Shown: piece by piece, positions 43,180 through 51,370 of the stretch | Numbering within the stretch: the stretch's first letter is position 1 | Layout of the letters: every line of letters starts with the position of its first letter | NCBI GenBank assembly: GCA_900555265.1 | Contig: UNSL01000001.1 | Location: forward strand, 186,001 to 250,000 | Source: Candidatus Saccharimonadota bacterium | GTDB taxonomy: Bacteria; Patescibacteriota; Saccharimonadia; Saccharimonadales; Saccharimonadaceae | Length of the DNA: 64,000 nucleotides | Reading direction: 5' to 3' | Notes under the pieces: generated by a model | The model's database searches: none | What the model was told of the DNA's origin: nothing | Seen by the model: the letters and a program-made list of their open reading frames with translations, nothing else | Made by a program: the position numbers and the translations under genes

Positions 43180-44979
43180 TTATTTGCCGTTAGCGGATTT
43201 AATGCTTTCGCGTATTTTTCGTACAAATTGCGAAATTTCCCATCGCCACTGCCATATGCCATAACCAACAGCCAACAAACTCACGCCGCCAAACACCCAC
43301 CAACCCCAAGTAGCACCAGCGACTTGTTTAACTTCAGCAGCCGCCGAACCAACAGTTGGCATACTAGCCGATTTTATCTTTCGACATCGCTTAGTTTGCG
43401 GATTACGCTCAAATCCTTCTGGACATTCTTTCGCTATATCGTCAGTGGAGGCAATTTTCTTACATCGACCCGTAGCTGAATTGCGGAATTGACCTTCTGG
43501 GCAAGGCTTCAAAGTTTTGGCCGCAGCCGATGCAATAGATCTACATCTGCCAGTTTCTTCACTACGATAATAGCCATCTTTACAGGGCATAATAGTTTTT
43601 ACCGCTTCAATTTTTCGACAACGGCTAGTTTCTGGATGACGATATTGACCAGCGGGACAAGAAACCTCAATGGGCGGAACGGAAATTTTCACACATCTAC
43701 CCAGCGCATTTCGCTCGTAACCATTCTGACAATCCAAATATTCCTTAAAGATATTCTCAGAATTTTCAGTTATCATAAACGTTTGCATCCACTCATCATC
43801 AATCAAACTCCACGAAGAGCTTTTCGCTAACTTCTCATATTCAGCGGAATCAATTTTCGAGCCAGCCTCGTCTAATAAATAAACTTTTCCTTTTGTTTTT
43901 GGCAATTTCAGCTTCGTATTTTTTATTTTGATCGTTAAAAATTCACCCGGATTTAATTCGATGTCACCAATATTTTCACGAACGCCAGAATCGCCAACCG
44001 TCAATTTACAGCCTGTCGTAATGACGGTTTTTTCGCCAGAATTGACAATCTCAATGAATTGTTCGTCAACATTCGACGCGATTTCACTTAGCTTCAGACC
44101 TTCACATTTATTCAACTCCTTTGAAGATTCAGGTTTATGCTCTGGACTCTTACAATTTGGTCGCGAATACGGCACAATTTCCTGACTGTCAGAACCTTTA
44201 CTCGACAAAAAATCAGTGGAATTATTTTTCGAATCAATAATATTTCCATCAATAAAACAGCGCCAAACAATTTTCACACCGCCTTTAATTGGCGAGCCTG
44301 TAGACTTTGAATTATTCCCCCAGCCAACAGTATCTGCAACCGACCCATCCGAACGCGACAGCACGACAGATCCATCGCTCTGAGCCAAACCTAAATTGTT
44401 ATCAAACTTTATGGCGCCCGCCAACGTCTTATCGTTCGACAAAACCAAAAATCCGTTCGCTAAGATTACTTCATCCTTGAAAATTTTTCCAACGGTTTTA
44501 GCGCCAGATCCAGCATAATACTCTATTTTCCAACCAGTCAAATTAACATCCTGATTCGTCGGATTATAAATCTCAACGTATTTTTTATCCTGACTAATCT
44601 TTGAAATTAATATCGGAGCATTTTCTTCTGTGCTTTCATCTGGATTATCTATTTTTGGCGGCTCAGATTCGGGGTTTGGCTCAGATTTTGAAGACTCATT
44701 GGCGGCAGGATTTTCACTCGGACTATCTGTAGACGAATTCTCCGTTGGAGTCTCGGAATTTTCACTTGATTGAGAAGGCGAATTGCTATCGATCTGCTCC
44801 TTATCGACAACTGGATCTTTCGCTTCCTCAGCCGATTTAAGACTGTTATCAACAGTCTTAACGCCATCAACTTTCGACTCTTGAGTAGCACTTGAAACAC
44901 CTTCCGCCAAAACCAACGGCGACGGCATCATTAGTGCCACGGCTAGTATCATAAGTAGTGTGTTGCGCAAATACTTCAT
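43180..44979 (-). CDS. Secreted lamin-tail domain protein with Cys-rich tandem repeats
   Basis: The start is placed at MKYLRNTLL (599 residues), preceded by AAGGAG at 5 bases. A signal peptide (about 1-26) is followed by a Ser/Glu/Pro-rich linker, a lamin-tail domain (ILISKISQDKKYVEIYNPTN, then GWKIEYYAGSG), a second lamin-tail-like unit (KLSEIASNVDEQFIEIVNSG), then five repeats of pattern CxxGxxRxxxTxRCxKI spaced by about 20 residues. It ends in a transmembrane helix and basic tail (WWVFGGVSLLAVGYGIWQW). It is a membrane-tethered surface protein; the repeats suggest disulfide-stabilised binding modules. Function unknown. Confidence 0.85.
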   Translation of the reverse strand: MKYLRNTLLMILAVALMMPSPLVLAEGVSSATQESKVDGVKTVDNSLKSAEEAKDPVVDKEQIDSNSPSQSSENSETPTENSSTDSPSENPAANESSKSEPNPESEPPKIDNPDESTEENAPILISKISQDKKYVEIYNPTNQDVNLTGWKIEYYAGSGAKTVGKIFKDEVILANGFLVLSNDKTLAGAIKFDNNLGLAQSDGSVVLSRSDGSVADTVGWGNNSKSTGSPIKGGVKIVWRCFIDGNIIDSKNNSTDFLSSKGSDSQEIVPYSRPNCKSPEHKPESSKELNKCEGLKLSEIASNVDEQFIEIVNSGEKTVITTGCKLTVGDSGVRENIGDIELNPGEFLTIKIKNTKLKLPKTKGKVYLLDEAGSKIDSAEYEKLAKSSSWSLIDDEWMQTFMITENSENIFKEYLDCQNGYERNALGRCVKISVPPIEVSCPAGQYRHPETSRCRKIEAVKTIMPCKDGYYRSEETGRCRSIASAAAKTLKPCPEGQFRNSATGRCKKIASTDDIAKECPEGFERNPQTKRCRKIKSASMPTVGSAAAEVKQVAGATWGWWVFGGVSLLAVGYGIWQWRWEISQFVRKIRESIKSANGK

Positions 44980-45034
44980 GCTCGCTCCTTGCTTATGGTT
45001 AATCATCTTTAGTTTAGCGTACTTTTTGTCAAAT

Positions 45035-45062
45035 TAAAAATCGCCCCAAAAAAGGAGCGATT
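45035..45062 (-). terminator. Terminator after yebC
   Basis: On the minus strand AATCGCTCC pairs with GGGGCGATT around a T loop, followed by a T run, just past the yebC stop. Confidence 0.65.
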
Positions 45063-45078
45063 CCTTAAAGCGATGATT

Positions 45079-45795
45079 TTATTCCGCTGTGATATCCGCG
45101 TTCGTATGAACATTCACAACGTCATCCAAATCGTCCAGCGCATCAATCATTTTCATCAATTTCTGCGCAGTTTCCATATCGGCAATTTCTATCGGCGTAT
45201 TGGCAATGTATCGCAGTTCCGCATCTTTAACCTTCAAGCCTTGCTCAACCAATCTATTCCGCACGCTCGCCAAATCTTTCAACTCCGTATACACGATAAT
45301 CTCACCATCTTCTTCGACGGCATCTTCAGCGCCAGCGTCCAAAACCGCTAGCAACAAATCTTCCCCGCTGCCTTCGATAGTAATGACGCCTTTGCGCGTA
45401 AATTGAAACATCACACTACCGGCATCAGCAATTCGCCCGCCATTTTTAACCAACGCAGTTTTTACTTCTGGCAATGTTCGATTACGATTATCTGTCGCCG
45501 TTTCAATAATAACGCCCACGCCGCCAGGACCATAACCTTCGTAAGCAATTTCCTCCAAAGCCGCCGCACTCTTATCTGCCACTCGGTCAATTGCTCGCTG
45601 GATGTTTGAGCTAGGCATGTTTGCAGCCTTAGCTTTTTCAATTGCCATCGCCAAACTTGAGTTCAGCGCCGGATCTGTACCACCACGTGCCGCAATAGCA
45701 ATTTGATTACCCAATTTTGTAAAAATCGCGCCGCGCTTAGCATCAACAATCGCTTTTTGTCGGTGAGTTGTAGCCCATTTACTGTGTCCTGACAT
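45079..45795 (-). CDS. yebC: YebC/PmpR (TACO1) family protein
   Basis: The 238-residue conserved protein begins MSGHSKWATTHRQKAIVDAK and has RGGTDPALNSSLAMAIEKAKAANMPSS-type central motifs and EGYGPGGVGVIIE. Family members act as transcriptional regulators or ribosome-associated factors that help translate difficult sequences. AGGAG lies about 7 bases before the ATG. Often found near ruvC, as here. Confidence 0.95.
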   Translation of the reverse strand: MSGHSKWATTHRQKAIVDAKRGAIFTKLGNQIAIAARGGTDPALNSSLAMAIEKAKAANMPSSNIQRAIDRVADKSAAALEEIAYEGYGPGGVGVIIETATDNRNRTLPEVKTALVKNGGRIADAGSVMFQFTRKGVITIEGSGEDLLLAVLDAGAEDAVEEDGEIIVYTELKDLASVRNRLVEQGLKVKDAELRYIANTPIEIADMETAQKLMKMIDALDDLDDVVNVHTNADITAE

Positions 45796-45842
45796 AATTT
45801 CTCCTAAAGTTATTTGCTATTTCAATCTGTTACTATTATACA

Positions 45843-47294
45843 CTACTCCACAATATTTATCTTGGCGAGGTCCAATTTAGTTTGCTTTTTCATCCAAATC
45901 ATTGCCAAAATTAGCGCCACATATAAAGCCACACACTGCCACAAATTGATACTAACTTCCATTTGAGCCCACTCAAATCCAGCCGTCCAATTGGTGACTT
46001 GAATCATATAGCCAAGTAGCCACGTCGTCGGAATTGCAATCAACGCGCCAATCATCGGCACAAAAACCAGCACGCCCGACATAAACGTCAGCAGCATCGC
46101 TAGCGGCACAAACGGCAAAATCAGCATATTCGCGATTAACGCCACATTACTAATAACGCCGAAACTCATCATAAGTAGCGGCAATGTCATAATTTGCGCC
46201 GACAAAGTCTCAATTAAAATCTGTCGAAACGCGCCCGGCTCTTTATTGCCGAAAAAATAAGAGTGCAGAAGCGGCGCCAACATAATTACACCCGCAAATG
46301 AAGCAAAGCTTAATTGCCAGCCCAAATCGCCCCAACCAAATTGCGGATTTATCAATAACGTGATTGCCGCCGACACGGGAAGTAGGACCAGCGGATGAAT
46401 TGTCCGACCATAATACCACGCCGCCAAACTCAGTCCCGCCACCAAACCAGCTCTCGACATACTGGGACTTAATCCAGTCACCGCCATAAAACCGATTATC
46501 ATGACAATCGCGCTGAGCATCGCTAAATATTTTGATCGCTTGGCGAATAATCGTCGCGCTAAACGAACTAAAATTGTTAAATTATAGCCGCTCGCCACCA
46601 CGATATGCGTTAGTCCAGCAATTTTCAAATTGTCACTTAATTCAGTTGGCATAGCACGCCTTAAACCCAATAAAAATCCCAGCCCCAACGCGGACTCTGA
46701 TTCCGGAATATGCTCGCGAACCCGCCCCGCAAACCAATCACGAACCCCCACCGCCACATCACCTGGAACGGGTCTTTCGGCGCTAATAATTTTCGCCCGA
46801 TATACACTTGCTGAAAAAGCCCCAAATCCCGCCGTCATTTTACCCTTAACTCTCACAATATCACTGCGCTTAATTGAGTTTTTATCTGGCGTCGTCACCC
46901 AAATTTGTCCCGACAATTTTTCATTATTCATCTGCAAATTGCCCAATCTAAGAACCGTTTGACCATTTTTATCGAGATCAGGATCCTCCAAGACTTGACC
47001 CTGGACAATTGCGACTTTTCCGATTAACGAATCATAAACCTCCACGCCTTTTCTGCCAATTTCACCACGCCAAAGACCAACCAAAGAACCAGAAATAATT
47101 GCTAAAATCACAAAAAATCGCCAGCGCCAAATTGCCACAATTACGAAAATAGCCAGCCCGACCAATAAAAATAACGAGTTCGCCGCAAACGACCGCGGTA
47201 TGTAATGGATGGAAATTACGCCAATTGTCAGACCGAGGCACCACACCGCCACCAACCAAGAAATATGCAACTTCTCAAATAGCCATCTATTCAT
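45843..47294 (-). CDS. comEC: ComEC/Rec2-type DNA uptake channel
   Basis: The 483-residue polytopic protein has three early helices, a small OB-like external domain (DUF4131; about 85-175) and the Competence domain with GFLLGLRRAMPTELSDNLKIAG, HIVVASGYNLTILV and AVTGLSPSMSRAGLVAGLSL. It ends after the channel domain, so the metallo-beta-lactamase-like nuclease domain of long ComEC proteins is absent. The start is leaderless (TATACT 47301-47306, 6 bases). With pili and RecA it points to natural DNA uptake. Confidence 0.92.
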   Translation of the reverse strand: MNRWLFEKLHISWLVAVWCLGLTIGVISIHYIPRSFAANSLFLLVGLAIFVIVAIWRWRFFVILAIISGSLVGLWRGEIGRKGVEVYDSLIGKVAIVQGQVLEDPDLDKNGQTVLRLGNLQMNNEKLSGQIWVTTPDKNSIKRSDIVRVKGKMTAGFGAFSASVYRAKIISAERPVPGDVAVGVRDWFAGRVREHIPESESALGLGFLLGLRRAMPTELSDNLKIAGLTHIVVASGYNLTILVRLARRLFAKRSKYLAMLSAIVMIIGFMAVTGLSPSMSRAGLVAGLSLAAWYYGRTIHPLVLLPVSAAITLLINPQFGWGDLGWQLSFASFAGVIMLAPLLHSYFFGNKEPGAFRQILIETLSAQIMTLPLLMMSFGVISNVALIANMLILPFVPLAMLLTFMSGVLVFVPMIGALIAIPTTWLLGYMIQVTNWTAGFEWAQMEVSINLWQCVALYVALILAMIWMKKQTKLDLAKINIVE

Positions 47295-47300
47295 ACTTAA

Positions 47301-47306
47301 AGTATA
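47301..47306 (-). promoter_or_regulatory. Leaderless promoter (-10) of comEC
   Basis: TATACT with 6 bases to ATG 47294. Confidence 0.6.
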
Positions 47307-47323
47307 TCTACATTTGGAGCTAC

Positions 47324-47347
47324 AAAAAAGACTCCACCAAGGGAGTC
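47324..47347 (-). terminator. Terminator after tRNA-Lys(TTT)
   Basis: GACTCC pairs with GGAGTC across a short loop, followed by six T residues on the minus strand; it also insulates comEC. Confidence 0.75.
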
Positions 47348-47361
47348 GATTTCATCAAATT

Positions 47362-47438
47362 TGGAGGGTCCACCGGGGCTTGAACCCGGGACACCCTGCT
47401 TAAAAGGCAGGTGCTCTAACCAGCTGAGCTATGGACCC
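47362..47438 (-). tRNA. tRNA-Lys (TTT)
   Basis: Acceptor GGGTCCA/TGGACCC, anticodon stem CCTGC/GCAGG with loop CTTTTAA (TTT), T-arm CCGGG/CCCGG, discriminator U73 and encoded CCA. U73 matches the other tRNA-Lys and is unusual. Confidence 0.96.
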
Positions 47439-47485
47439 ATTCGGAATATCCGCTTTCTTCATCCTAGCACAAACCAGCATAAAGG

Positions 47486-47965
47486 TCAATGCTTAGCGAG
47501 TTTATGTCCGCCAGTATGTAATGAAAAAATGTCAATTAGACCGCACACCAGACCAAACGTAGCCACATACCGCCAATTATTCGCGAAGATCTTATACAAC
47601 TCCAGCGCCTGTCCGTCTAGCGATATATATTTTCCCAGAGGAATAACCAATAACGATGCGGTCAAAAACGCGATTCCCACCGCCGAGACAATTTTCTCAT
47701 GTTTTTTCTGATATCTCGGACCGCTTAAAAGAAGCATAATTAACGGAATCAACGTTAAGACTAATCCCGAAATTACACCATTTGGCAATAAACCAGTTTC
47801 CAATTTCAAGCCGTCCAACACTCCCGTCAGCCAGCTGCCCCACCATTCTGATAGTAAAAATCCCGTCGCCAACGACAACGCTAATGGACCAAATCTTCGA
47901 GATGAAACAAATGCAACCGCAAAAACCGTTATTAAAATTACTCCAAATAGAATTATTACGCTCAT
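47486..47965 (-). CDS. Polytopic membrane protein
   Basis: The 159-residue protein has about five hydrophobic helices and short loops (RRFGPLAL, GPRYQKKHEK). It overlaps the stop of the DUF192 gene (ATGA), so the two form an operon. The size and layout recall CvpA-like proteins, but no diagnostic motif is seen. Function unknown. Confidence 0.7.
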   Translation of the reverse strand: MSVIILFGVILITVFAVAFVSSRRFGPLALSLATGFLLSEWWGSWLTGVLDGLKLETGLLPNGVISGLVLTLIPLIMLLLSGPRYQKKHEKIVSAVGIAFLTASLLVIPLGKYISLDGQALELYKIFANNWRYVATFGLVCGLIDIFSLHTGGHKLAKH

Positions 47966-48453
47966 TTATCTTCCTCCAAATCAAATTTTACCTGTGATCC
48001 AACTGTAGCGCTCGCCTGCTTAGCAACTCCTGCCTTCACCTCCAACACGTACTTTGCGGGAACCGGTGGCGCATATTTTTCATACGGTTCAGCGTCTGAC
48101 TTGACGTTATGTTTTACATAGACAACGCGCTTTTTATCATTAATCCAAACCATATCAACCGAGAACTTCATATCTTTCATCCACATTTTATGACGATCAT
48201 TGTGATCAAAAACAAACAGCATGGCATAATTTTCATCAATCCCCAATCTTCCGGACAGACCTTTCCGCTGCGATTCTTCGTCATTAGCAATTTCCGCCCG
48301 AAGCATCGTCTTATTCAGGTAAATTATTTCCGTTTTTGGCGAAACTGTTCGAAAAGCATAAAAAATTGCCCCACCAATAACCATCAGCATGCCGCAGATA
48401 AATATCCATTTAATAACAGTCTGAGTTACTGTCGAGTGACGATGCTCGTCCAT
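47962..48453 (-). CDS. DUF192 protein with N-terminal membrane anchor
   Basis: The 163-residue protein has a transmembrane helix (about 14-34) and then a DUF192 beta domain: AEIANDEESQRKGLSGR, YAMLFVFDHNDRHKMWMKDM, FSVDMVWINDKKRVVYV and YVLEVKAGVAKQ. The DUF192 fold is widespread and of unknown role. The start is leaderless (TATAAT 48460-48465, 6 bases). The stop is TGA, overlapping the next ATG. Confidence 0.88.
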   Translation of the reverse strand: MDEHRHSTVTQTVIKWIFICGMLMVIGGAIFYAFRTVSPKTEIIYLNKTMLRAEIANDEESQRKGLSGRLGIDENYAMLFVFDHNDRHKMWMKDMKFSVDMVWINDKKRVVYVKHNVKSDAEPYEKYAPPVPAKYVLEVKAGVAKQASATVGSQVKFDLEEDK

Positions 48454-48459
48454 AAACCT

Positions 48460-48465
48460 ATTATA
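48460..48465 (-). promoter_or_regulatory. Leaderless promoter (-10) of DUF192 gene
   Basis: TATAAT with 6 bases to ATG 48453. Confidence 0.6.
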
Positions 48466-48477
48466 ACAAGTTTATGC

Positions 48478-49395
48478 TTAAGCACCGATTTTATCTTTTT
48501 TATTGCCACGCTTGGCGTTTCGATCGATGTATTCAATTATCTTTCCGGCCACATTTCGGCGAGTAATTTTCTCAATTCCAAATCCTGGACTAGCATTAAC
48601 TTCCAGCACCAAAGCACCACGACTTGATCTCATGAAGTCGACTCCAGCAACTGTCAGTCCCATTGCCTTAGCGGCTTTCACGCACATTTTACGTTCAGAA
48701 TCTGTCAATTTTATACTGGTTCCTTCGCCGCCCTTGTGTAAATTGCTACGAAAATCATCGTCCAAACTCTGACGCTTCATACTAGCCACCACTTGACTAC
48801 CAACCACAAACGCACGAATATCGACACCAGCCGACTCTCTAATAAACTCCTGAAGCAGTACGTTCGTGCCGTCCGAGTTGGTCAAATAGAACGCCTGCAG
48901 AACCGACTTGGCAGCCTTTTTAGTTTCCGCCAGAACCACGCCATTTCCGTGCGTGCCGCGCGCCAACTTAATAATCGCCGGCATACCACCAATCTCTTCA
49001 ATGAGCGAATCAATGTCAGTTGCGTTTCGGGAAAAGACCGTCTTCGGGATCGACACTCCAGCTTTTACCAATAACTGCGTTGAGCGCAATTTGTCTCGCG
49101 CCCTAGTAATTGCAATCGAGCGATTCATGAAAAACGCCTTCGGATACATCATCTCCAATTGACGCAAAACCGCTGTTCCATACTTTGTCATGTGGCTCGC
49201 GATTCGCGGAATTACTACGTCAAATTCACCAATTTCTTTGCCTTTATAAATAACCGTCGGATGCTTTTCGTCAATTGAAACGTAGCAGTTTTTATACTTA
49301 ATAACTTTAACTTGATGACCGCGCTTTTCAGCCTCTTCTTTCAGGCGAAGCGTCGAATAATTAATGTTGCCGTTGGATAAGATTGCAATTCGCAT
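48478..49395 (-). CDS. rimK: RimK-type ATP-grasp glutamate ligase
   Basis: The 305-residue ATP-grasp enzyme adds Glu residues to a protein C terminus (ribosomal protein S6 in E. coli). Marks are MNRSIAITRARDKLRSTQLL, KLARGTHGNGVVLA (ATP loop), LLQEFIRESAGVDIRAFVVG, LHKGGEGTSIKLT and LEVNASPGFGIEKITRRNVA. It is joined by TAATG to rimB upstream. The target in this organism is unknown. Confidence 0.92.
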   Translation of the reverse strand: MRIAILSNGNINYSTLRLKEEAEKRGHQVKVIKYKNCYVSIDEKHPTVIYKGKEIGEFDVVIPRIASHMTKYGTAVLRQLEMMYPKAFFMNRSIAITRARDKLRSTQLLVKAGVSIPKTVFSRNATDIDSLIEEIGGMPAIIKLARGTHGNGVVLAETKKAAKSVLQAFYLTNSDGTNVLLQEFIRESAGVDIRAFVVGSQVVASMKRQSLDDDFRSNLHKGGEGTSIKLTDSERKMCVKAAKAMGLTVAGVDFMRSSRGALVLEVNASPGFGIEKITRRNVAGKIIEYIDRNAKRGNKKDKIGA

Positions 49396-49901
49396 TACTT
49401 TTCTTCACCTTTCTGATGATATTTTTTATAAAATTCGTATGGATTCAATTTTACTTCTTCATTAAGACTAGCAGTTACGGACGGTTTTTTCCTGCGAACA
49501 TTTTTTCTTGATACGTCCACTAGGAATTTTCCAGAAATTGACCGTCTTCCAATTAACACCGGAAATTCATTCTTTGACCGATCGGATAGATTCATCAACA
49601 TTTTAATTTTTCGCCCACCGATCTTCACCCAAAAGTGCGTTCGATAACGAATCTGATTTTGACCCATTGCAGAGCGCACGCTGGCTACAGAATAATCAGT
49701 TCTCTTAAATACCTTACCATTATAATACGGCGACCCTTTACCAAATAGCGAAAACTTCAAAACACCATCTTTGTCAACACGAATATTGCTCGCCCAAACC
49801 GCACTGGAATCGGCGCCCGTATCAATTTTAGCTGGGACTTTTTGCGCTCGCTTGCCAAAATCCACAAGCTCAGTCGACCCAATAATGGCTTTTTCTTTCA
49901 T
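49395..49901 (-). CDS. rimB: RimB/RimK-associated retroviral-type aspartic protease
   Basis: The 168-residue protein of the ATP-dependent zinc protease family (DUF785) has the aspartic protease-like motif VPAKIDTGADSSAVWA at about residue 22. RimB family members remove or process the poly-Glu tail added by RimK. The start follows a TAATAT box (49908-49913) by 6 bases. It forms an operon with rimK, giving a writer and an eraser of glutamylation. Confidence 0.88.
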   Translation of the reverse strand: MKEKAIIGSTELVDFGKRAQKVPAKIDTGADSSAVWASNIRVDKDGVLKFSLFGKGSPYYNGKVFKRTDYSVASVRSAMGQNQIRYRTHFWVKIGGRKIKMLMNLSDRSKNEFPVLIGRRSISGKFLVDVSRKNVRRKKPSVTASLNEEVKLNPYEFYKKYHQKGEEK

Positions 49902-49953
49902 ACGTCAATATTATGGCATAATTTATGGTATATATCAAATGTATAATACCCCA

Positions 49954-51348
49954 CTACACACTTTTCGATTCAAGTATTACACGTCTGTGGTCTGCTGAAG
50001 TATTCACCTTCCCGGCAAGAAGCAACGACAGTAAAAAGTCATCACCTTTTATAGATTCTAGGTATCTCCAAACTTCTACTGAACCATTATAATAGCTCAG
50101 ATCCTTAAATAAAGGCATGTCATTTGTCCCACGGAAGCTTCGTAAAGTCTGAGCAAAAGCAGTCTTTTTCACCTTTTCTATCTGTCCATCGTTAATTTCA
50201 CCTCCGTCTTTAACAGAGTCGAGCAGCGACAACCTCCACTTCACTTCAAATGCATCACGAAAATCTTTATTATCAAAGTGAGTGAGTCCAGCTGTAATAT
50301 AGTGATCAACACCGCGCTCAGCAAACTTTCCGCTCAAAGCCTGCTCCATCACCACACCCAGCCCTTCCTCGGCGTCATAATAGTCGCTCAATCCAGATTT
50401 CAGAGGAAGCATATCAGTCTCTCCACCTGTAATAGATCTCAGCATATGAACACCAATCTCGTGAACTACTAAATTCTCGACCTTTTTGCGAGACCTCATC
50501 ATACCATTATCGGGAATAACTATTCTTTTCTCAGAGGATTTTACATTAACAGAAGTAGCCTTCTCTACAGAAATCGTCCAACCCTCCGCTGCTCCAGCAT
50601 AACCCTCTGGATCATTAAGTCCATTGAACTCTTCTTCGATAATATCAGTAAATATTTTCTGCAACTCATACGGATCAAATTCTTCTTGCTCATTAGGAAT
50701 ATGACTCAGCATGCCTCCATATAAAGACTCTGCTACACTATGCATCCATTCCACCGTTTCGTCTGATGGACGGAACCTCTCTGGAATATCCATTCCAGGC
50801 TTGAAATTAACCATACCGAATAACTCTTTACGCAGTTCATCCGCTTTTCCTGTCAATTTTTTGCTATGAATAGCGTTTAATTTTCCACCCAACAGAGAAC
50901 GATAGGTATCTTCGTCTGGCTCACCGTAAGATTCAATATTCAGACGCCTATACTTCTCAGCGGCAGCTTTCTTTTCCCCTTCTGATTTTGCATTGTTATA
51001 CTGTTGCGCATAATTAAGTAGCGTCGTCTTCTTTGAGTAATCTGCGATGAACTCTTCGTAAATACCTCTGTGTGATGGCGGCAGGCTAGGATGATTTAAT
51101 ATCTTATTACCAATCTCCTGTATCTTTTCTGCGGCTTCGTCAAAATCAGCAGAATTCAGTTTATCATAAACAAATTGAGGATTTCTAATCTCCCCAGAAA
51201 GAAACCTCTCCTCCTCTTCTTTGCGATTTGATGGATTAAACATCGTAACAATTTTTGGCGACAAATCTGTTAGCTGACTATAAAGGTCCTCTACAGAAGA
51301 CTGATTCTCAATTGTTTCTATTACATTAAGGGTCGCCTCTTTGTTCAT
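49954..51348 (-). CDS. DUF1704-type zinc carboxypeptidase (MATCAP-like)
   Basis: This 464-residue protein has a zinc motif VVHEIGVHMLRS (HExxxH, about residue 290) followed by DAEEGLGVVMEQ, the downstream E-E-G-L motif of the DUF1704 family. That family includes eukaryotic tubulin tyrosine carboxypeptidases and many bacterial proteins of unknown substrate. The N-terminal 180 residues are helical and charged. No signal peptide or membrane segment is seen, so it is cytosolic or released by another route. The start is leaderless (TATAAT 51356-51361, 7 bases). Confidence 0.8.
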   Translation of the reverse strand: MNKEATLNVIETIENQSSVEDLYSQLTDLSPKIVTMFNPSNRKEEEERFLSGEIRNPQFVYDKLNSADFDEAAEKIQEIGNKILNHPSLPPSHRGIYEEFIADYSKKTTLLNYAQQYNNAKSEGEKKAAAEKYRRLNIESYGEPDEDTYRSLLGGKLNAIHSKKLTGKADELRKELFGMVNFKPGMDIPERFRPSDETVEWMHSVAESLYGGMLSHIPNEQEEFDPYELQKIFTDIIEEEFNGLNDPEGYAGAAEGWTISVEKATSVNVKSSEKRIVIPDNGMMRSRKKVENLVVHEIGVHMLRSITGGETDMLPLKSGLSDYYDAEEGLGVVMEQALSGKFAERGVDHYITAGLTHFDNKDFRDAFEVKWRLSLLDSVKDGGEINDGQIEKVKKTAFAQTLRSFRGTNDMPLFKDLSYYNGSVEVWRYLESIKGDDFLLSLLLAGKVNTSADHRRVILESKSV

Positions 51349-51355
51349 GTGGCAT

Positions 51356-51361
51356 ATTATA
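51356..51361 (-). promoter_or_regulatory. Leaderless promoter (-10) of DUF1704 gene
   Basis: TATAAT with 7 bases to ATG 51348. Confidence 0.55.
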
Positions 51362-51370
51362 GCATAAAAA

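Noticed and set aside
43164-43268. N-terminal extension of ruvC to 43268
   Set aside because: RuvC starts at MRIIGIDPG; the extension runs through the -10 box and antisense to nothing conserved, and overlaps the end of the lamin-tail gene.
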